The position numbers and the translations under genes are program-made. A DNA stretch of 64,000 bases from an uncultured Corynebacterium sp. (GTDB lineage: Bacteria > Actinomycetota > Actinomycetes > Mycobacteriales > Mycobacteriaceae), in NCBI RefSeq assembly GCF_946222835.1, contig NZ_CAMIHD010000005.1:62001-126000 (forward strand), read 5' to 3'. The stretch's first letter is position 1. Each line of letters starts with the position of its first letter. This document shows, piece after piece, positions 41,339 to 49,750 of the stretch. Under the pieces are notes generated by a model. The model did no database searches and was not told the origin of the DNA. It saw nothing but the letters and a program-made list of their open reading frames with translations.

Positions 41339-42042
41339 AGTTCAACCTTGGGGATGGCGGCCGACAGCTGCTGCTGCTTTGGCGGGACCGCATCCGGGCG
41401 GCGTAGGTACAGCGGAACGACGGGGGCCGGTTCTGCATTGAGGTCAGCTACAGCAACTAGGGCTGCTGCGGTGGGATGGGCGGCACGGTGCGGCAGCATG
41501 GTCAGCTTCTCTGGTAGCTGTGTGGCGAGACGCTCGGGGATGATGACCTCGGCGGAAGAGGTGAGTTCCACCTCAATTTCTGCCGGTTTATTTACCTCGG
41601 GGCCACAAATGCGCTGCACACCGGAGTCGGTGGCGCGGTAGGTCGCCCAATAGATCTCTTTGCGGCGTGCATCGGTAGCCACGAAGGCGGTGGCCTCACT
41701 GCCCGCGTCTGCAGGGTTGGCGTGGAGGCCGGCAGCATGAGCGATTGCATCGTGGGTACATACGCCGTGGAGGGGAATGGAGAGGGCGTCGGCAAGCGCG
41801 GAGGCAGTCGCCATACCCACGCGCAGGCCGGTAAACGGGCCTGGACCTATGCCGGTGACTACCGCATCGAGATCGGAATACTCCATTCCTGCCTCCGCGA
41901 GGACATCGGCGATGGTAGGGATAAGCAGCTCATTGTGCGCACGAGTATCTTCGAGCACGCGCTGGGTAGTCTGCCCAGTGGCGGTATCCACTACCCCGGC
42001 CACCAGCGCGGTGGTAGCCGTGTCGATCGCGAGGACGCGCAT
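41335..42042 (-). CDS. tsaB: t6A synthesis scaffold protein TsaB
   Basis: TsaB is the inactive TsaD paralogue that scaffolds the t6A complex. The 235-aa protein begins MRVLAIDTATTALVAGV and has the VVTGIGPGPFTGLRVGMATASALA motif. I start at the ATG at 42042, which shares one base with the upstream gene's stop, rather than 42060. One GCGTCGGCAAGC word (41786-41797) encodes part of ASALADALS. Confidence 0.93.
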   Translation of the reverse strand: MRVLAIDTATTALVAGVVDTATGQTTQRVLEDTRAHNELLIPTIADVLAEAGMEYSDLDAVVTGIGPGPFTGLRVGMATASALADALSIPLHGVCTHDAIAHAAGLHANPADAGSEATAFVATDARRKEIYWATYRATDSGVQRICGPEVNKPAEIEVELTSSAEVIIPERLATQLPEKLTMLPHRAAHPTAAALVAVADLNAEPAPVVPLYLRRPDAVPPKQQQLSAAIPKVEL

Positions 42043-42551
42043 TAGGCGACCATCTTCCACGTGCCATCCTCGCGCTGGAAGCCCAGCGGCTGGGTGCCCT
42101 GAACCATGGGCACGCCGCCATCGAGGCTCTGCCCCTGCTGCTCCATGGCCTTGACCTGCATGTCAATCATCTCGCACACCTCAACCTTCTCCGGATCCAG
42201 CTCTTCGATGAAAGGCTCAGTGCTCTGGGAGATGGCAACCGCGTAGCTCTTGCCTTCAGGGACCTTGCCATCTTTAAAGGTGATGTCCTTGGTATCGATC
42301 TGTGCCTCTTCGACCTTATCTTCCTGCATGCCCGGGCAGATGAAGCCAATGGCGGGGTACTCCTCGCCATAGACATCGGTAGGCATAACGGTCATGACCT
42401 CCAAGTTATTCGGCGCTTTAGACAGCGTGGAGGTGAGGTTTCCCTCCAAGTGGTCTTCCTCGCGCAGCGTAGAAGAAGCAAGGAGGACCATCATGACAAC
42501 GATAAAGATGGCGATGATGGCGGCGGTAAGGTTGCGAGCGAATTTAGTCAT
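42042..42551 (-). CDS. Membrane-anchored protein of unknown function
   Basis: The 169-aa protein has one N-terminal hydrophobic helix (about 9-27) after a short basic start, then an acidic extracytoplasmic region with two Cys (FICPGM and EVCEMI) that may form a disulfide. No known family recognised. The stop overlaps the tsaB start by one base, so it is part of the tsaB-rimI-tsaD transcript. Confidence 0.65.
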   Translation of the reverse strand: MTKFARNLTAAIIAIFIVVMMVLLASSTLREEDHLEGNLTSTLSKAPNNLEVMTVMPTDVYGEEYPAIGFICPGMQEDKVEEAQIDTKDITFKDGKVPEGKSYAVAISQSTEPFIEELDPEKVEVCEMIDMQVKAMEQQGQSLDGGVPMVQGTQPLGFQREDGTWKMVA

Positions 42552-42713
42552 GGGGTGAGTAAAGCTCCTTGAAAAATTTAAACTTTCAGGCGGGCGGCGG
42601 TAATTCTGGCAACCGATGCTACCTGGTTAACCGCAACACAAAACCCACAGGGTTATGCCTGCCAGTGTAGGCGGGCGACCCTGCGGGTGAGTAATTAACG
42701 CGGAGTATTGGCG

Positions 42714-44303
42714 CTATAGCAACAGCAGGAGCAATACCTGCGAGGCAATAATCTTGCCGATAATCGTGGTGGGATACACCGTAGCCCAGCCACGACCGGC
42801 CAGCTCAGTGCCGGTTTGGTCACGAATATAGGCAAAGACTGCCGGGTTGGTGGTCATACCAGCTGCACAGCCCATGGCTTCGTCCCACTTCAGCTTCAGC
42901 ACCAGCATGCCAATAACGCCGATGAGAATGGCGGAGGTCAAGGTAATAACGAGACCCACGCCCATGATGGTCAGCGAGGACGGATCCGTTAGGGCATCGC
43001 GGAAGGAAGCGCCGGCCGAGGTGCCCACGCCGGCGAGGAACAGGGTAAGGCCCATATTGGACAAGGTCTCACGAGTCTGGAATGGCATCTGCCAGTTCAG
43101 CCGGCCGGTGCGGTTGAGGTAGCCCAATAGCAGGCCGACAACCACGGGGCCGCCACCGAAGCCCAGCTGCAGGGTGGAACCGCCTGGCATCGGAATCGGG
43201 ATGAGGCCAAGCAACATGCCCAGCATCAGGCCGATAGCCATGGACAGCAGATCCGCATTGCCCAAAGCAGCTTCAGAGTCACCGAGATACTTGCGCACGT
43301 ATGACAGTCGGCTCGGGCTGGTCACCACGCGTACACGATCCGAATAGTTAAGCACAGTATCTGGATGCGGGACGATATCTTTATCACCCTTGCGGACACG
43401 AGCGATAATAAAGCCGTGGTCAAGAGCCTTGATCTCGCGGACGGATTTACCAGCAATATCCGGGTTGGACACGGTAATGCGGGCGTATTTCAAACCGGCA
43501 TCCTCGGTCAACTCCACTGGGTGTTCCTCACCCAAGACCTCGATGGCCTTATCGACGGCCTCTTCAGAGCCGTTAAGCAGATAAGCTTCACCCTCACACA
43601 GCGGCATTTCCGGAACAGCCAGGCGGTGGCGCTCTTCGTCAGAAACGATACGAGTAGCAACGACAGTCTGGCCGGTAACGCGATAGATATGACCGGCGGT
43701 GTCATTAAAGTTCTTGGTCAAGCGTACGCCCTTGGCCACGAGCTCAGCGGGAATCATGCCCTCTGCGCGGGCATCTTCTTCATGGTTGACCTTGAGCACC
43801 TTAGCGCCGATGGCGGCAACGAGAATAGCGCCGATAACCGCACCCGGGTAGGCCAAGGAGTATCCGACAACCGGAGTGGAATCGCCCACCATTTCCACCA
43901 CGGCGGCCATACCTGGCGTGGAGGAGAGCGAACCGGCAAACATGCCGGTGGCTTCTGGCGCGCTCAGGCCAAAGGCACGGATGAGGCCATAGCCTACCGC
44001 GACCAAGATAGCCAGCATGCCCAACATAAATACGGTGAGCTTCCAGCCGCGGGTCTTGAACTCGCGGACGAAGGAGGGCCCGAAGCTTAGGCCAATGGCA
44101 TAAACGAAAATCGCTAAACCAAATTGATAGACCAAAGGCGGAATCTGGATATCAGGATTGGCGGTAGATAGACCCAAAGCTACGAACATCGCAGCCGCGG
44201 CACCGAGGGAGATGCCGAAGATCTTGATCTTGCCAATCGCTAGACCCACCGCCATGATGACGAAGAGAGATAGCAAAGGACTAGAGGCGAGAAAATTCAA
44301 CAC
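42714..44303 (-). CDS. AspT/YidE-type (AAEx family) transporter
   Basis: The 529-aa protein has two blocks of membrane helices (about 1-160 and 345-529) flanking a cytosolic pair of RCK_C/TrkA-C domains (about 190-340, TGQTVVATRIVSDEERHRLAVPE and GKSVREIKALDHGFIIARVRKGD). The repeated GSLSSTPGMAAVVE and AAGMTTNPAVFAYI motifs in the two halves are typical of aspartate:alanine exchanger family proteins. The corynebacterial succinate exporter SucE belongs to this family, so organic-acid or amino-acid export is plausible. The substrate cannot be read from the sequence. Confidence 0.85.
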   Translation of the reverse strand: MLNFLASSPLLSLFVIMAVGLAIGKIKIFGISLGAAAAMFVALGLSTANPDIQIPPLVYQFGLAIFVYAIGLSFGPSFVREFKTRGWKLTVFMLGMLAILVAVGYGLIRAFGLSAPEATGMFAGSLSSTPGMAAVVEMVGDSTPVVGYSLAYPGAVIGAILVAAIGAKVLKVNHEEDARAEGMIPAELVAKGVRLTKNFNDTAGHIYRVTGQTVVATRIVSDEERHRLAVPEMPLCEGEAYLLNGSEEAVDKAIEVLGEEHPVELTEDAGLKYARITVSNPDIAGKSVREIKALDHGFIIARVRKGDKDIVPHPDTVLNYSDRVRVVTSPSRLSYVRKYLGDSEAALGNADLLSMAIGLMLGMLLGLIPIPMPGGSTLQLGFGGGPVVVGLLLGYLNRTGRLNWQMPFQTRETLSNMGLTLFLAGVGTSAGASFRDALTDPSSLTIMGVGLVITLTSAILIGVIGMLVLKLKWDEAMGCAAGMTTNPAVFAYIRDQTGTELAGRGWATVYPTTIIGKIIASQVLLLLLL

Positions 44304-44392
44304 CTCAATAGAATTACGTACTGGTTATACCCGCGGCAAGTTCTCCGTCTAGGATATTCATCACTTATCCGCCCTTAAGGTGGGCATATGTG

Positions 44393-44893
44393 CTATAGAC
44401 CTCCCCGCCACGACCATGTGAAGCGGCGAACATCCTCGTCCGCGCCCGCATATTCCGCCGGCTCGCGATCGATGCTGATAAACAGGTAACGTTCCGCAAT
44501 CTGCTCTACCAGTCCCCCGCCCCATTCGGCGATGACCACGGCGTCTTCTAGCTCCGTGTCCAAGTCCAAGGCATCGAGCTCCCCTAGCGGATCCCCGGAA
44601 TTAGCGCCGCCTTCATCAAGCAGGCGGTAAGCATCAACATGAACGAGGTCCGGACCACCTACGGTTGAGCGGTGCACGCGGGCAATCACGAAGGTCGGCG
44701 AGGTTACCCGCCCCTTGACCTGCATGCCCTTGGCGACGCCCTGCGTTAGCGTCGTCTTTCCAGCCCCCAACGGCCCGTCCAGGATCACCACATCGCCAGC
44801 TTCAAGGGCCGCGCCCAGCTCTTCGCCGAAGGCATAGGTTTCTTCCACCGTGGATAGGTCACGGCTGCCGGATTCCGGGAAGCTACTGCGCAT
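44393..44893 (-). CDS. tsaE: tRNA t6A synthesis ATPase TsaE
   Basis: A 166-aa P-loop ATPase required for t6A turnover with TsaB and TsaD. It shows Walker A LDGPLGAGKTTLTQGVAKG (about 39-57), the switch-like VTSPTFVIARVH and LVHVDAYRL, and the C-terminal AEWGGGLVEQIAERYLFI. It overlaps the 3' end of alr by 11 nt. Confidence 0.93.
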   Translation of the reverse strand: MRSSFPESGSRDLSTVEETYAFGEELGAALEAGDVVILDGPLGAGKTTLTQGVAKGMQVKGRVTSPTFVIARVHRSTVGGPDLVHVDAYRLLDEGGANSGDPLGELDALDLDTELEDAVVIAEWGGGLVEQIAERYLFISIDREPAEYAGADEDVRRFTWSWRGGL

Positions 44894-45980
44894 CTTCTTC
44901 TCCTATGTATTCGCGTTCGGTGCGGCCATCGGGCAAGCACACCACCTCGTAGTTGATGGTTCCTGCCGCCGCAGCGAGATCCGTAGCCGATACTCCCCCG
45001 TTGCCAAAAATCACGGCATCTTGTCCCGTGTCCACACCATGGGGGTTTTCGCCCAAGTCCACCACAATCTGATCCATACAGATTCGGCCTACCTGTGGAT
45101 ACAGGTGCCCGCCAATGCCCACGTGCAGATCGCCTTGATAACCACGCGGCAGGCCATCGGCATAACCACAATCCACGGTGGCTAAAAATCCCGGCTTATC
45201 CGCCTTCCAGGTCAGTCCATAGCAGGTACCTTCCCCTGGTTGAATGGGCTTTACGTTAAAGATCTGCCCGGACCAGGTCATGGCTGGGCGCAGACCATGC
45301 TCGCGGCCGTCAATAGGCTCCAAACCATAGCAGGCGGCGCCTACACGTACCTGCTCAAAATAGGAGGAAGGACGCGTCAGCACAGCTGGTGAATTGGCCA
45401 GGTGATTGACTGGGCACTCCAGCCCAATCTCGCGCGCGAGCCGCAGGGCCTTGCGGAACGCCTCCTCTTGGGCGTCGTTGTGTGGATTATCCGGCTCATC
45501 AGCACAGGCAAAGTGCGACATAAGGCCGAGGACCTTGATATGTGGGGCGTCACGCAGCACCTTGAAAGTGTCCGCCCAATCCTCTTCATCCACGCCAGAA
45601 CGGTGCATGCCGGTTTCTACCTTGACATATACCTCAGCAGGAAAATCGGCTTTAACTAGCTTATGTGCCTGTTCAAGAGAGTTAACTGCTACTTCAATGC
45701 CGCAGGCAAGTGCCTCTTCGAGAATTTCCTCCGTCTGCCAAATCCACGCCACGATGGGTGCCTCCACACCCGCGCGGCGCAAATCCACCGCCTCCCGCAG
45801 AGTGGCCACTCCAAAGCTATCCGCACCTGCGCGCGCCATTACCGGCACGACTTTGGCCGCGCCGTGGCCATAGGCATCGGCCTTGACCACGCACATGAGC
45901 TTGACCTCAGGCCCTACCTTTTCCTTGATGAGGCGGACGTTGTGCGCGATGGCGGAGAGATCAATGGTGGTTTTCAGCAT
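44883..45980 (-). CDS. alr: Alanine racemase
   Basis: A PLP enzyme making D-alanine for peptidoglycan. The 365-aa product has PLP Lys33 in CVVKADAYGHGA, the barrel segments MHRSGVDEEDWAD and HLANSPAVLT, and the second catalytic Tyr region GAACYGLEP/CYGLTWKADKPGFLATVDCGYADGLPRGY. I start at the ATG at 45980 (MLKTTIDLSAIAHN). An ATG at 45989 adding three residues is also possible. It is followed by overlapping tsaE. Confidence 0.93.
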   Translation of the reverse strand: MLKTTIDLSAIAHNVRLIKEKVGPEVKLMCVVKADAYGHGAAKVVPVMARAGADSFGVATLREAVDLRRAGVEAPIVAWIWQTEEILEEALACGIEVAVNSLEQAHKLVKADFPAEVYVKVETGMHRSGVDEEDWADTFKVLRDAPHIKVLGLMSHFACADEPDNPHNDAQEEAFRKALRLAREIGLECPVNHLANSPAVLTRPSSYFEQVRVGAACYGLEPIDGREHGLRPAMTWSGQIFNVKPIQPGEGTCYGLTWKADKPGFLATVDCGYADGLPRGYQGDLHVGIGGHLYPQVGRICMDQIVVDLGENPHGVDTGQDAVIFGNGGVSATDLAAAAGTINYEVVCLPDGRTEREYIGEEDAQ

Positions 45981-46068
45981 GTCCACCATTGTGCCACTGC
46001 TCACCCTTTTGCTGAATTCGGGCGGGTAGGGGCGCATTCACCCGCGATAGCTCGACCTAGGAGTCAGC

Positions 46069-47592
46069 TCATCCAATGTCCTCTATGGAAACTTGCCTCG
46101 TGAGTTTTATCCGCGAGCAGAAATCTTCATCATGGCTCACCACCAGCAATGCGCCCCGATATTTTTTCAATACCGAGACCAGCCAATCAACAGTTGAAAT
46201 ATCAATGTTGTTGGTCGGCTCATCGAGCATTAGCAATTGCGGCGCCGGATCCGCCAAAAGCACTCTGGCGAATTCCGCCCTAAACCTTTCGCCTCCCGAA
46301 AGGGTCCTTGTCAACGCATGAACCGAGTCAGATTGAAACAACAACTGAGCAAGCTGATCGCGGATGAACTGCGGCTCCTCTTGTGGATTCGCGTTGGTAA
46401 CCACGTCCCACACGCTGAGAGAATGGTCTAACTCAATTCGTTGACGTAAGTACCCTGAGTTGTCGATAACGTAGCCTGCTTCACCGGAGTTAATTCGGTT
46501 TAGGAGCGTGGTCTTTCCACTTCCATTTGGTCCTGACAAGCGCACGCGTTCTGGGCCAACAATCGATAACCCGGGAACTGAAATAACCCGCTTTCCTTCT
46601 GGCAGCTCAGTTCGTGGCAGCTCGATATACACCGAGTCATCATCACGTATATTTCGCTCTGCTCGAACTATAGAGCGTTGGGCTGCTTCGACTGAGCCCG
46701 AATGCAGCCGCGCTCTGCGCGATGCCGTCTTTTCGGCGCGCTGTTTATCAAGCTTCATCGTCATGCCAGGTTTGCGCTTCGACTCTGCGAACTTCCTTCC
46801 TCGGCGCGCATCACGCGCAATCCGTGTTTGCATTGCTTGTTGTTCGCGGAGTTGCTGCTTATAAGTCGCTTTGGCGGTGGATACTGCCTTTTGAGCAGCT
46901 TGCTGTTCTGCATCAATTGAGGCAAGGTAATCGGAATAATTTCCTTGGAAGAAGCGTAGGTTCCCATCCCTTAACTCCGCTACCTCAGAAACTACATCCA
47001 ACAGGTCTTTGTCATGGCTTACCACTAACACCGGCGCCGCGGCATTTACCAACATATCTTTCAGATATTTCTTTGCAGTTCCATCGAGGTTATTGGTCGG
47101 TTCATCGAGGATAATGAAATCTGGCTCGGACAAAAACACCGCCACCAAAGCGACGCGGACCGCTTCCCCTCCAGAGAGGCTCTCGATAGGGCGGTCCAAC
47201 GGGATATCCAATCCAGCGGCAGAAAGGGCAGCGGTAATGCACTCACCGACGTCCCATTGCTCCCCAATTAACTCATAGAGTTCAGGGTCATACTCACCAG
47301 CTTCGACTGCGGAAATCGCCGCGAGCACCTGGGTTACACCGAAGATGTCTGCTACTACGTCATCTCTATTCCAAGCAAGGTCTTGTGGCAGGTAAGCTAC
47401 CGATTCCGGCTTTTCCACCGTTCCGGCCGTAGGCAAGATATTTCCAAGGATGACGTCTAATAGAGTTGTCTTCCCTGCACCATTATCCCCAATTAGTGCA
47501 GTTAAAGGGCCAGAAAAGGCACCGTTTAGGCCACTGAAGCAGGTTGTGCCATCGGGCCATACTAGAGAAAGGTCGTTCAATAAAATAGGCAT
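46069..47592 (-). CDS. ABC-F family ATPase, possible antibiotic-resistance protein
   Basis: The 507-aa protein has two ATP-binding cassettes and no membrane segments. The first has GDNGAGKTTLLD (about 35-46), LSGGEAVRVALV and FIILDEPTNNLD. The second has SGPNGSGKTTLLN and LSGGERFRAEFARVLLADP. They are joined by a long basic coiled-coil linker (about 225-305). ABC-F proteins act on the ribosome, and many protect it from antibiotics. Codon use is visibly more A/T-rich than in neighbouring genes, suggesting acquisition. A leader peptide and RNA hairpin precede it, which supports drug-inducible control. Confidence 0.85.
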   Translation of the reverse strand: MPILLNDLSLVWPDGTTCFSGLNGAFSGPLTALIGDNGAGKTTLLDVILGNILPTAGTVEKPESVAYLPQDLAWNRDDVVADIFGVTQVLAAISAVEAGEYDPELYELIGEQWDVGECITAALSAAGLDIPLDRPIESLSGGEAVRVALVAVFLSEPDFIILDEPTNNLDGTAKKYLKDMLVNAAAPVLVVSHDKDLLDVVSEVAELRDGNLRFFQGNYSDYLASIDAEQQAAQKAVSTAKATYKQQLREQQAMQTRIARDARRGRKFAESKRKPGMTMKLDKQRAEKTASRRARLHSGSVEAAQRSIVRAERNIRDDDSVYIELPRTELPEGKRVISVPGLSIVGPERVRLSGPNGSGKTTLLNRINSGEAGYVIDNSGYLRQRIELDHSLSVWDVVTNANPQEEPQFIRDQLAQLLFQSDSVHALTRTLSGGERFRAEFARVLLADPAPQLLMLDEPTNNIDISTVDWLVSVLKKYRGALLVVSHDEDFCSRIKLTRQVSIEDIG

Positions 47593-47614
47593 GCTTAAAT
47601 CCGTTCTTCCTTTG

Positions 47615-47640
47615 GTGTTTTAGGCGAAAACACGACGGAT
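47615..47640 (-). promoter_or_regulatory. Attenuator hairpin upstream of the ABC-F gene
   Basis: On the minus strand GTGTTTT (47633-47627) pairs perfectly with AAAACAC (47621-47615) around a 5-nt loop. An outer pair ATCCGT (47640-47635)/ACGGAT (47604-47599) would enclose the ABC-F ribosome binding site AAGGAAG. A ribosome stalled in the leader peptide would open this structure. Confidence 0.5.
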
Positions 47641-47646
47641 GAGCAC
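47620..47646 (-). CDS. Leader peptide of the ABC-F gene (8 aa)
   Basis: A mini-ORF GTG-CTC-ATC-CGT-CGT-GTT-TTC-GCC-TAA encodes MLIRRVFA. GAAAGGAG stands 6 nt before its start codon, a stronger ribosome binding site than that of the ABC-F gene itself. It ends 27 nt before the ABC-F ATG, within the foldable leader. Such tiny leaders are typical of ribosome-mediated attenuation of antibiotic-resistance genes. Confidence 0.55.
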   Translation of the reverse strand: MLIRRVFA

Positions 47647-47717
47647 TGCCTACTCCTTTCACCGACAACAATTGCTCTCAAAAGCATAACAGCTTCAAGC
47701 TGCAAAGAAATGCCAAA

Positions 47718-47759
47718 GCCCCCTTTCCTACCACGCATGAAACGCAGCAGGTAAGGGGC
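47718..47759 (-). terminator. Probable terminator after glmS
   Basis: On the minus strand GCCCCTTACC (47759-47750) pairs imperfectly with GGTAGGAAAGGGGGC (47732-47718), followed by TTTGGCATTTC. Confidence 0.55.
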
Positions 47760-47783
47760 CTAACGGCGGACGCTTGGGGTGGA

Positions 47784-49655
47784 TTACTCCACGGTTACAG
47801 ACTTAGCCAAGTTGCGCGGCTGGTCCACATCGTAGCCCTTGGACTTGGCTACGTGAGCGGCGAAGATCTGCAGCGGCACGGTAGCCAGCAGCGGCTGCAT
47901 GAGGGTTGGCGCCTTAGGGATGCGGATGACGTGGTTAGCGTAATCCTCCACGGCGGTATCGCCTTCTTCCGCGATCACGATGGTAATGGCACCACGGGCG
48001 CGGATCTCTTGGATATTGGAGACAACCTTGGAGTGCAAGGAGTCGCGGCCACGTGGGGATGGCACGATAACGAAGACCGGCTGGCCTTCTTCAATAAGCG
48101 CTATTGGGCCGTGCTTGAGCTCGCCGGCAGCAAAGCCCTCGGCGTGAAGATAGGCAATTTCCTTCAGCTTTAGCGCGCCCTCGAGAGCCACAGGGAAGCC
48201 GACGTGGCGGCCCAAGAAGAGCACGGATTCTGCGTCCTTCATGGAGTTGGCCAGGTTGGCTACCTGCTCTTCCTCATCAATGACGTTCTGCACCTTATCC
48301 GGCATATGGCGCAGTTCCGCAAGAACGCTCTGGATCTCATCGGCAAACATATTGCCACGCAGCTGGGCTAGGTAGAGGCCAAGCAGGTAGGTGGCGGTAA
48401 TCTGCGCCAAGAAGGCCTTGGTGGAAGCCACAGCGATTTCCGGTCCGGCGTGGGTGTAGAGCGCGGCATCGGATTCGCGCGGGATGGACGAGCCCTGGGT
48501 ATTGCAGATAGCAATAACTTTGGCGCCCTGCTGACGGGCGTGGCGCACGGCCATCAAGGTGTCCATGGTTTCGCCGGACTGGGATAGCGCAACAACGAGG
48601 GTCTTCTCGTTCACAATCGGATCGCGGTAGCGGAACTCGTGGGCGAGCTCAACCTCGGTAGGAATGCGGCACCAGTGCTCGATGGCGTAGCGCGCCACGT
48701 GGCCAGCGTAAGCTGCGGTACCACAGGCAATAACGATGATCTTGTCGATGGATTTCAGCACGGTCTCATCGATACGCAGATCGTCGAGGGTTAGCTGGCC
48801 TTGCTCATCGAAGCGACCCAGCAGGGTATCGCGCACAGCAGCGGGCTGATCGTGGATTTCCTTTTCCATGAAGGAATCAAAGCCGCCCTTTTCCGCGGCG
48901 GCGGCATCCCACTTGATCTCAAAAGGCTTGCCCTGTGCAGGGTTGCCCTCATAGTCGGTAATTTCCACCTCGTCGGCGGTGATGGTGACAACCTGGTCGT
49001 TGTCCATCTCCACGGCAGACTTGGTGTAATCGATAAAGCCGGATACATCGGAGCCGAGGAAGTTCTCGCCCTCGCCCAGGCCGATAACTAGCGGGGAGTC
49101 GCGGCGGGCGGCAACGATGCGATCGGCCTGCTCGGCGTGGATGGCCAGCAGGGTAAATGCGCCCTCCAGGCGAGCGCAGGTCAGCTGCATAGCCTTGGTC
49201 AGGTCGCCGGCTGCCTCGTTGTGGAAGACATCTCCCAGCAAGGTGGCAGCGACCTCGGTATCGGTCTCAGAAACGAAGTTATAGCCCTTATTCAAAAGCT
49301 CGGACTTGAGCTCGGCAAAGTTCTCGATGATGCCGTTGTGCACCACGGCCAGCCTGCCGCTATCGACCACGTGCGGGTGCGCATTCTGGTCGGTGGGGCC
49401 ACCATGGGTAGCCCAGCGGGTATGGCCGATGCCCAACACAGAGTCAGGCAACGGGCGGGCTGCAATCTCAGAATCCAGCGCAGCGACCTTTCCGGCCTTC
49501 TTGCGCCAGCTGATTTCTCCATCGGCGTACATTGCTACGCCAGCGGAGTCATAGCCGCGGTATTCCAAACGGCGTAGCCCTTCCAGGACTACGTCGAGGG
49601 CGAAGTAATCACGGTCACCACCAGCGTGACCAATATATCCAACAATTCCACACAT
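47784..49655 (-). CDS. glmS: Glutamine-fructose-6-phosphate aminotransferase GlmS
   Basis: GlmS makes glucosamine 6-phosphate, the entry to UDP-GlcNAc; glmM later in the window takes the next step. The 623-aa protein starts MCGIVGYIGHAG with N-terminal nucleophile Cys2, then the glutaminase domain (HTRWATHGGPTDQNAHPH), two SIS sugar-isomerase domains (VIACGTAAYAGHVARY, FLGRHVGFPVALEGALKLKE) and the C-terminal DVDQPRNLAKSVTVE. The leader is too short for a glmS ribozyme and none was seen. Confidence 0.97.
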   Translation of the reverse strand: MCGIVGYIGHAGGDRDYFALDVVLEGLRRLEYRGYDSAGVAMYADGEISWRKKAGKVAALDSEIAARPLPDSVLGIGHTRWATHGGPTDQNAHPHVVDSGRLAVVHNGIIENFAELKSELLNKGYNFVSETDTEVAATLLGDVFHNEAAGDLTKAMQLTCARLEGAFTLLAIHAEQADRIVAARRDSPLVIGLGEGENFLGSDVSGFIDYTKSAVEMDNDQVVTITADEVEITDYEGNPAQGKPFEIKWDAAAAEKGGFDSFMEKEIHDQPAAVRDTLLGRFDEQGQLTLDDLRIDETVLKSIDKIIVIACGTAAYAGHVARYAIEHWCRIPTEVELAHEFRYRDPIVNEKTLVVALSQSGETMDTLMAVRHARQQGAKVIAICNTQGSSIPRESDAALYTHAGPEIAVASTKAFLAQITATYLLGLYLAQLRGNMFADEIQSVLAELRHMPDKVQNVIDEEEQVANLANSMKDAESVLFLGRHVGFPVALEGALKLKEIAYLHAEGFAAGELKHGPIALIEEGQPVFVIVPSPRGRDSLHSKVVSNIQEIRARGAITIVIAEEGDTAVEDYANHVIRIPKAPTLMQPLLATVPLQIFAAHVAKSKGYDVDQPRNLAKSVTVE

Positions 49656-49701
49656 GGTTGCTGATTTTACAGCACCAGGGGCAAAGCTCTAGGCGTGCGG
49701 G

Positions 49702-49728
49702 GCGTCGGCAAGCGGGGCACGGTGCCCC
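49702..49728. repeat. Intergenic GCGTCGGCAAGC copy next to a small hairpin
   Basis: An exact copy (49702-49713) lies in the 95-nt gap between the oxidase stop and glmS. It is followed at once by GGGGCACGGTGCCCC (49714-49728), a short inverted repeat that may terminate the upstream oxidase transcript. The longer string GGCGTCGGCAAGCGGGGC also occurs inside the YdbS-like gene. Confidence 0.55.
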
Positions 49729-49750
49729 ACCCGCTAATGCGCTGGGAAAA

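Noticed and set aside
47593..47783. glmS ribozyme or riboswitch near glmS
   Set aside because: This stretch lies downstream of glmS on its strand and belongs to the ABC-F leader. The true glmS leader (49656-49750) is too short for the ribozyme.
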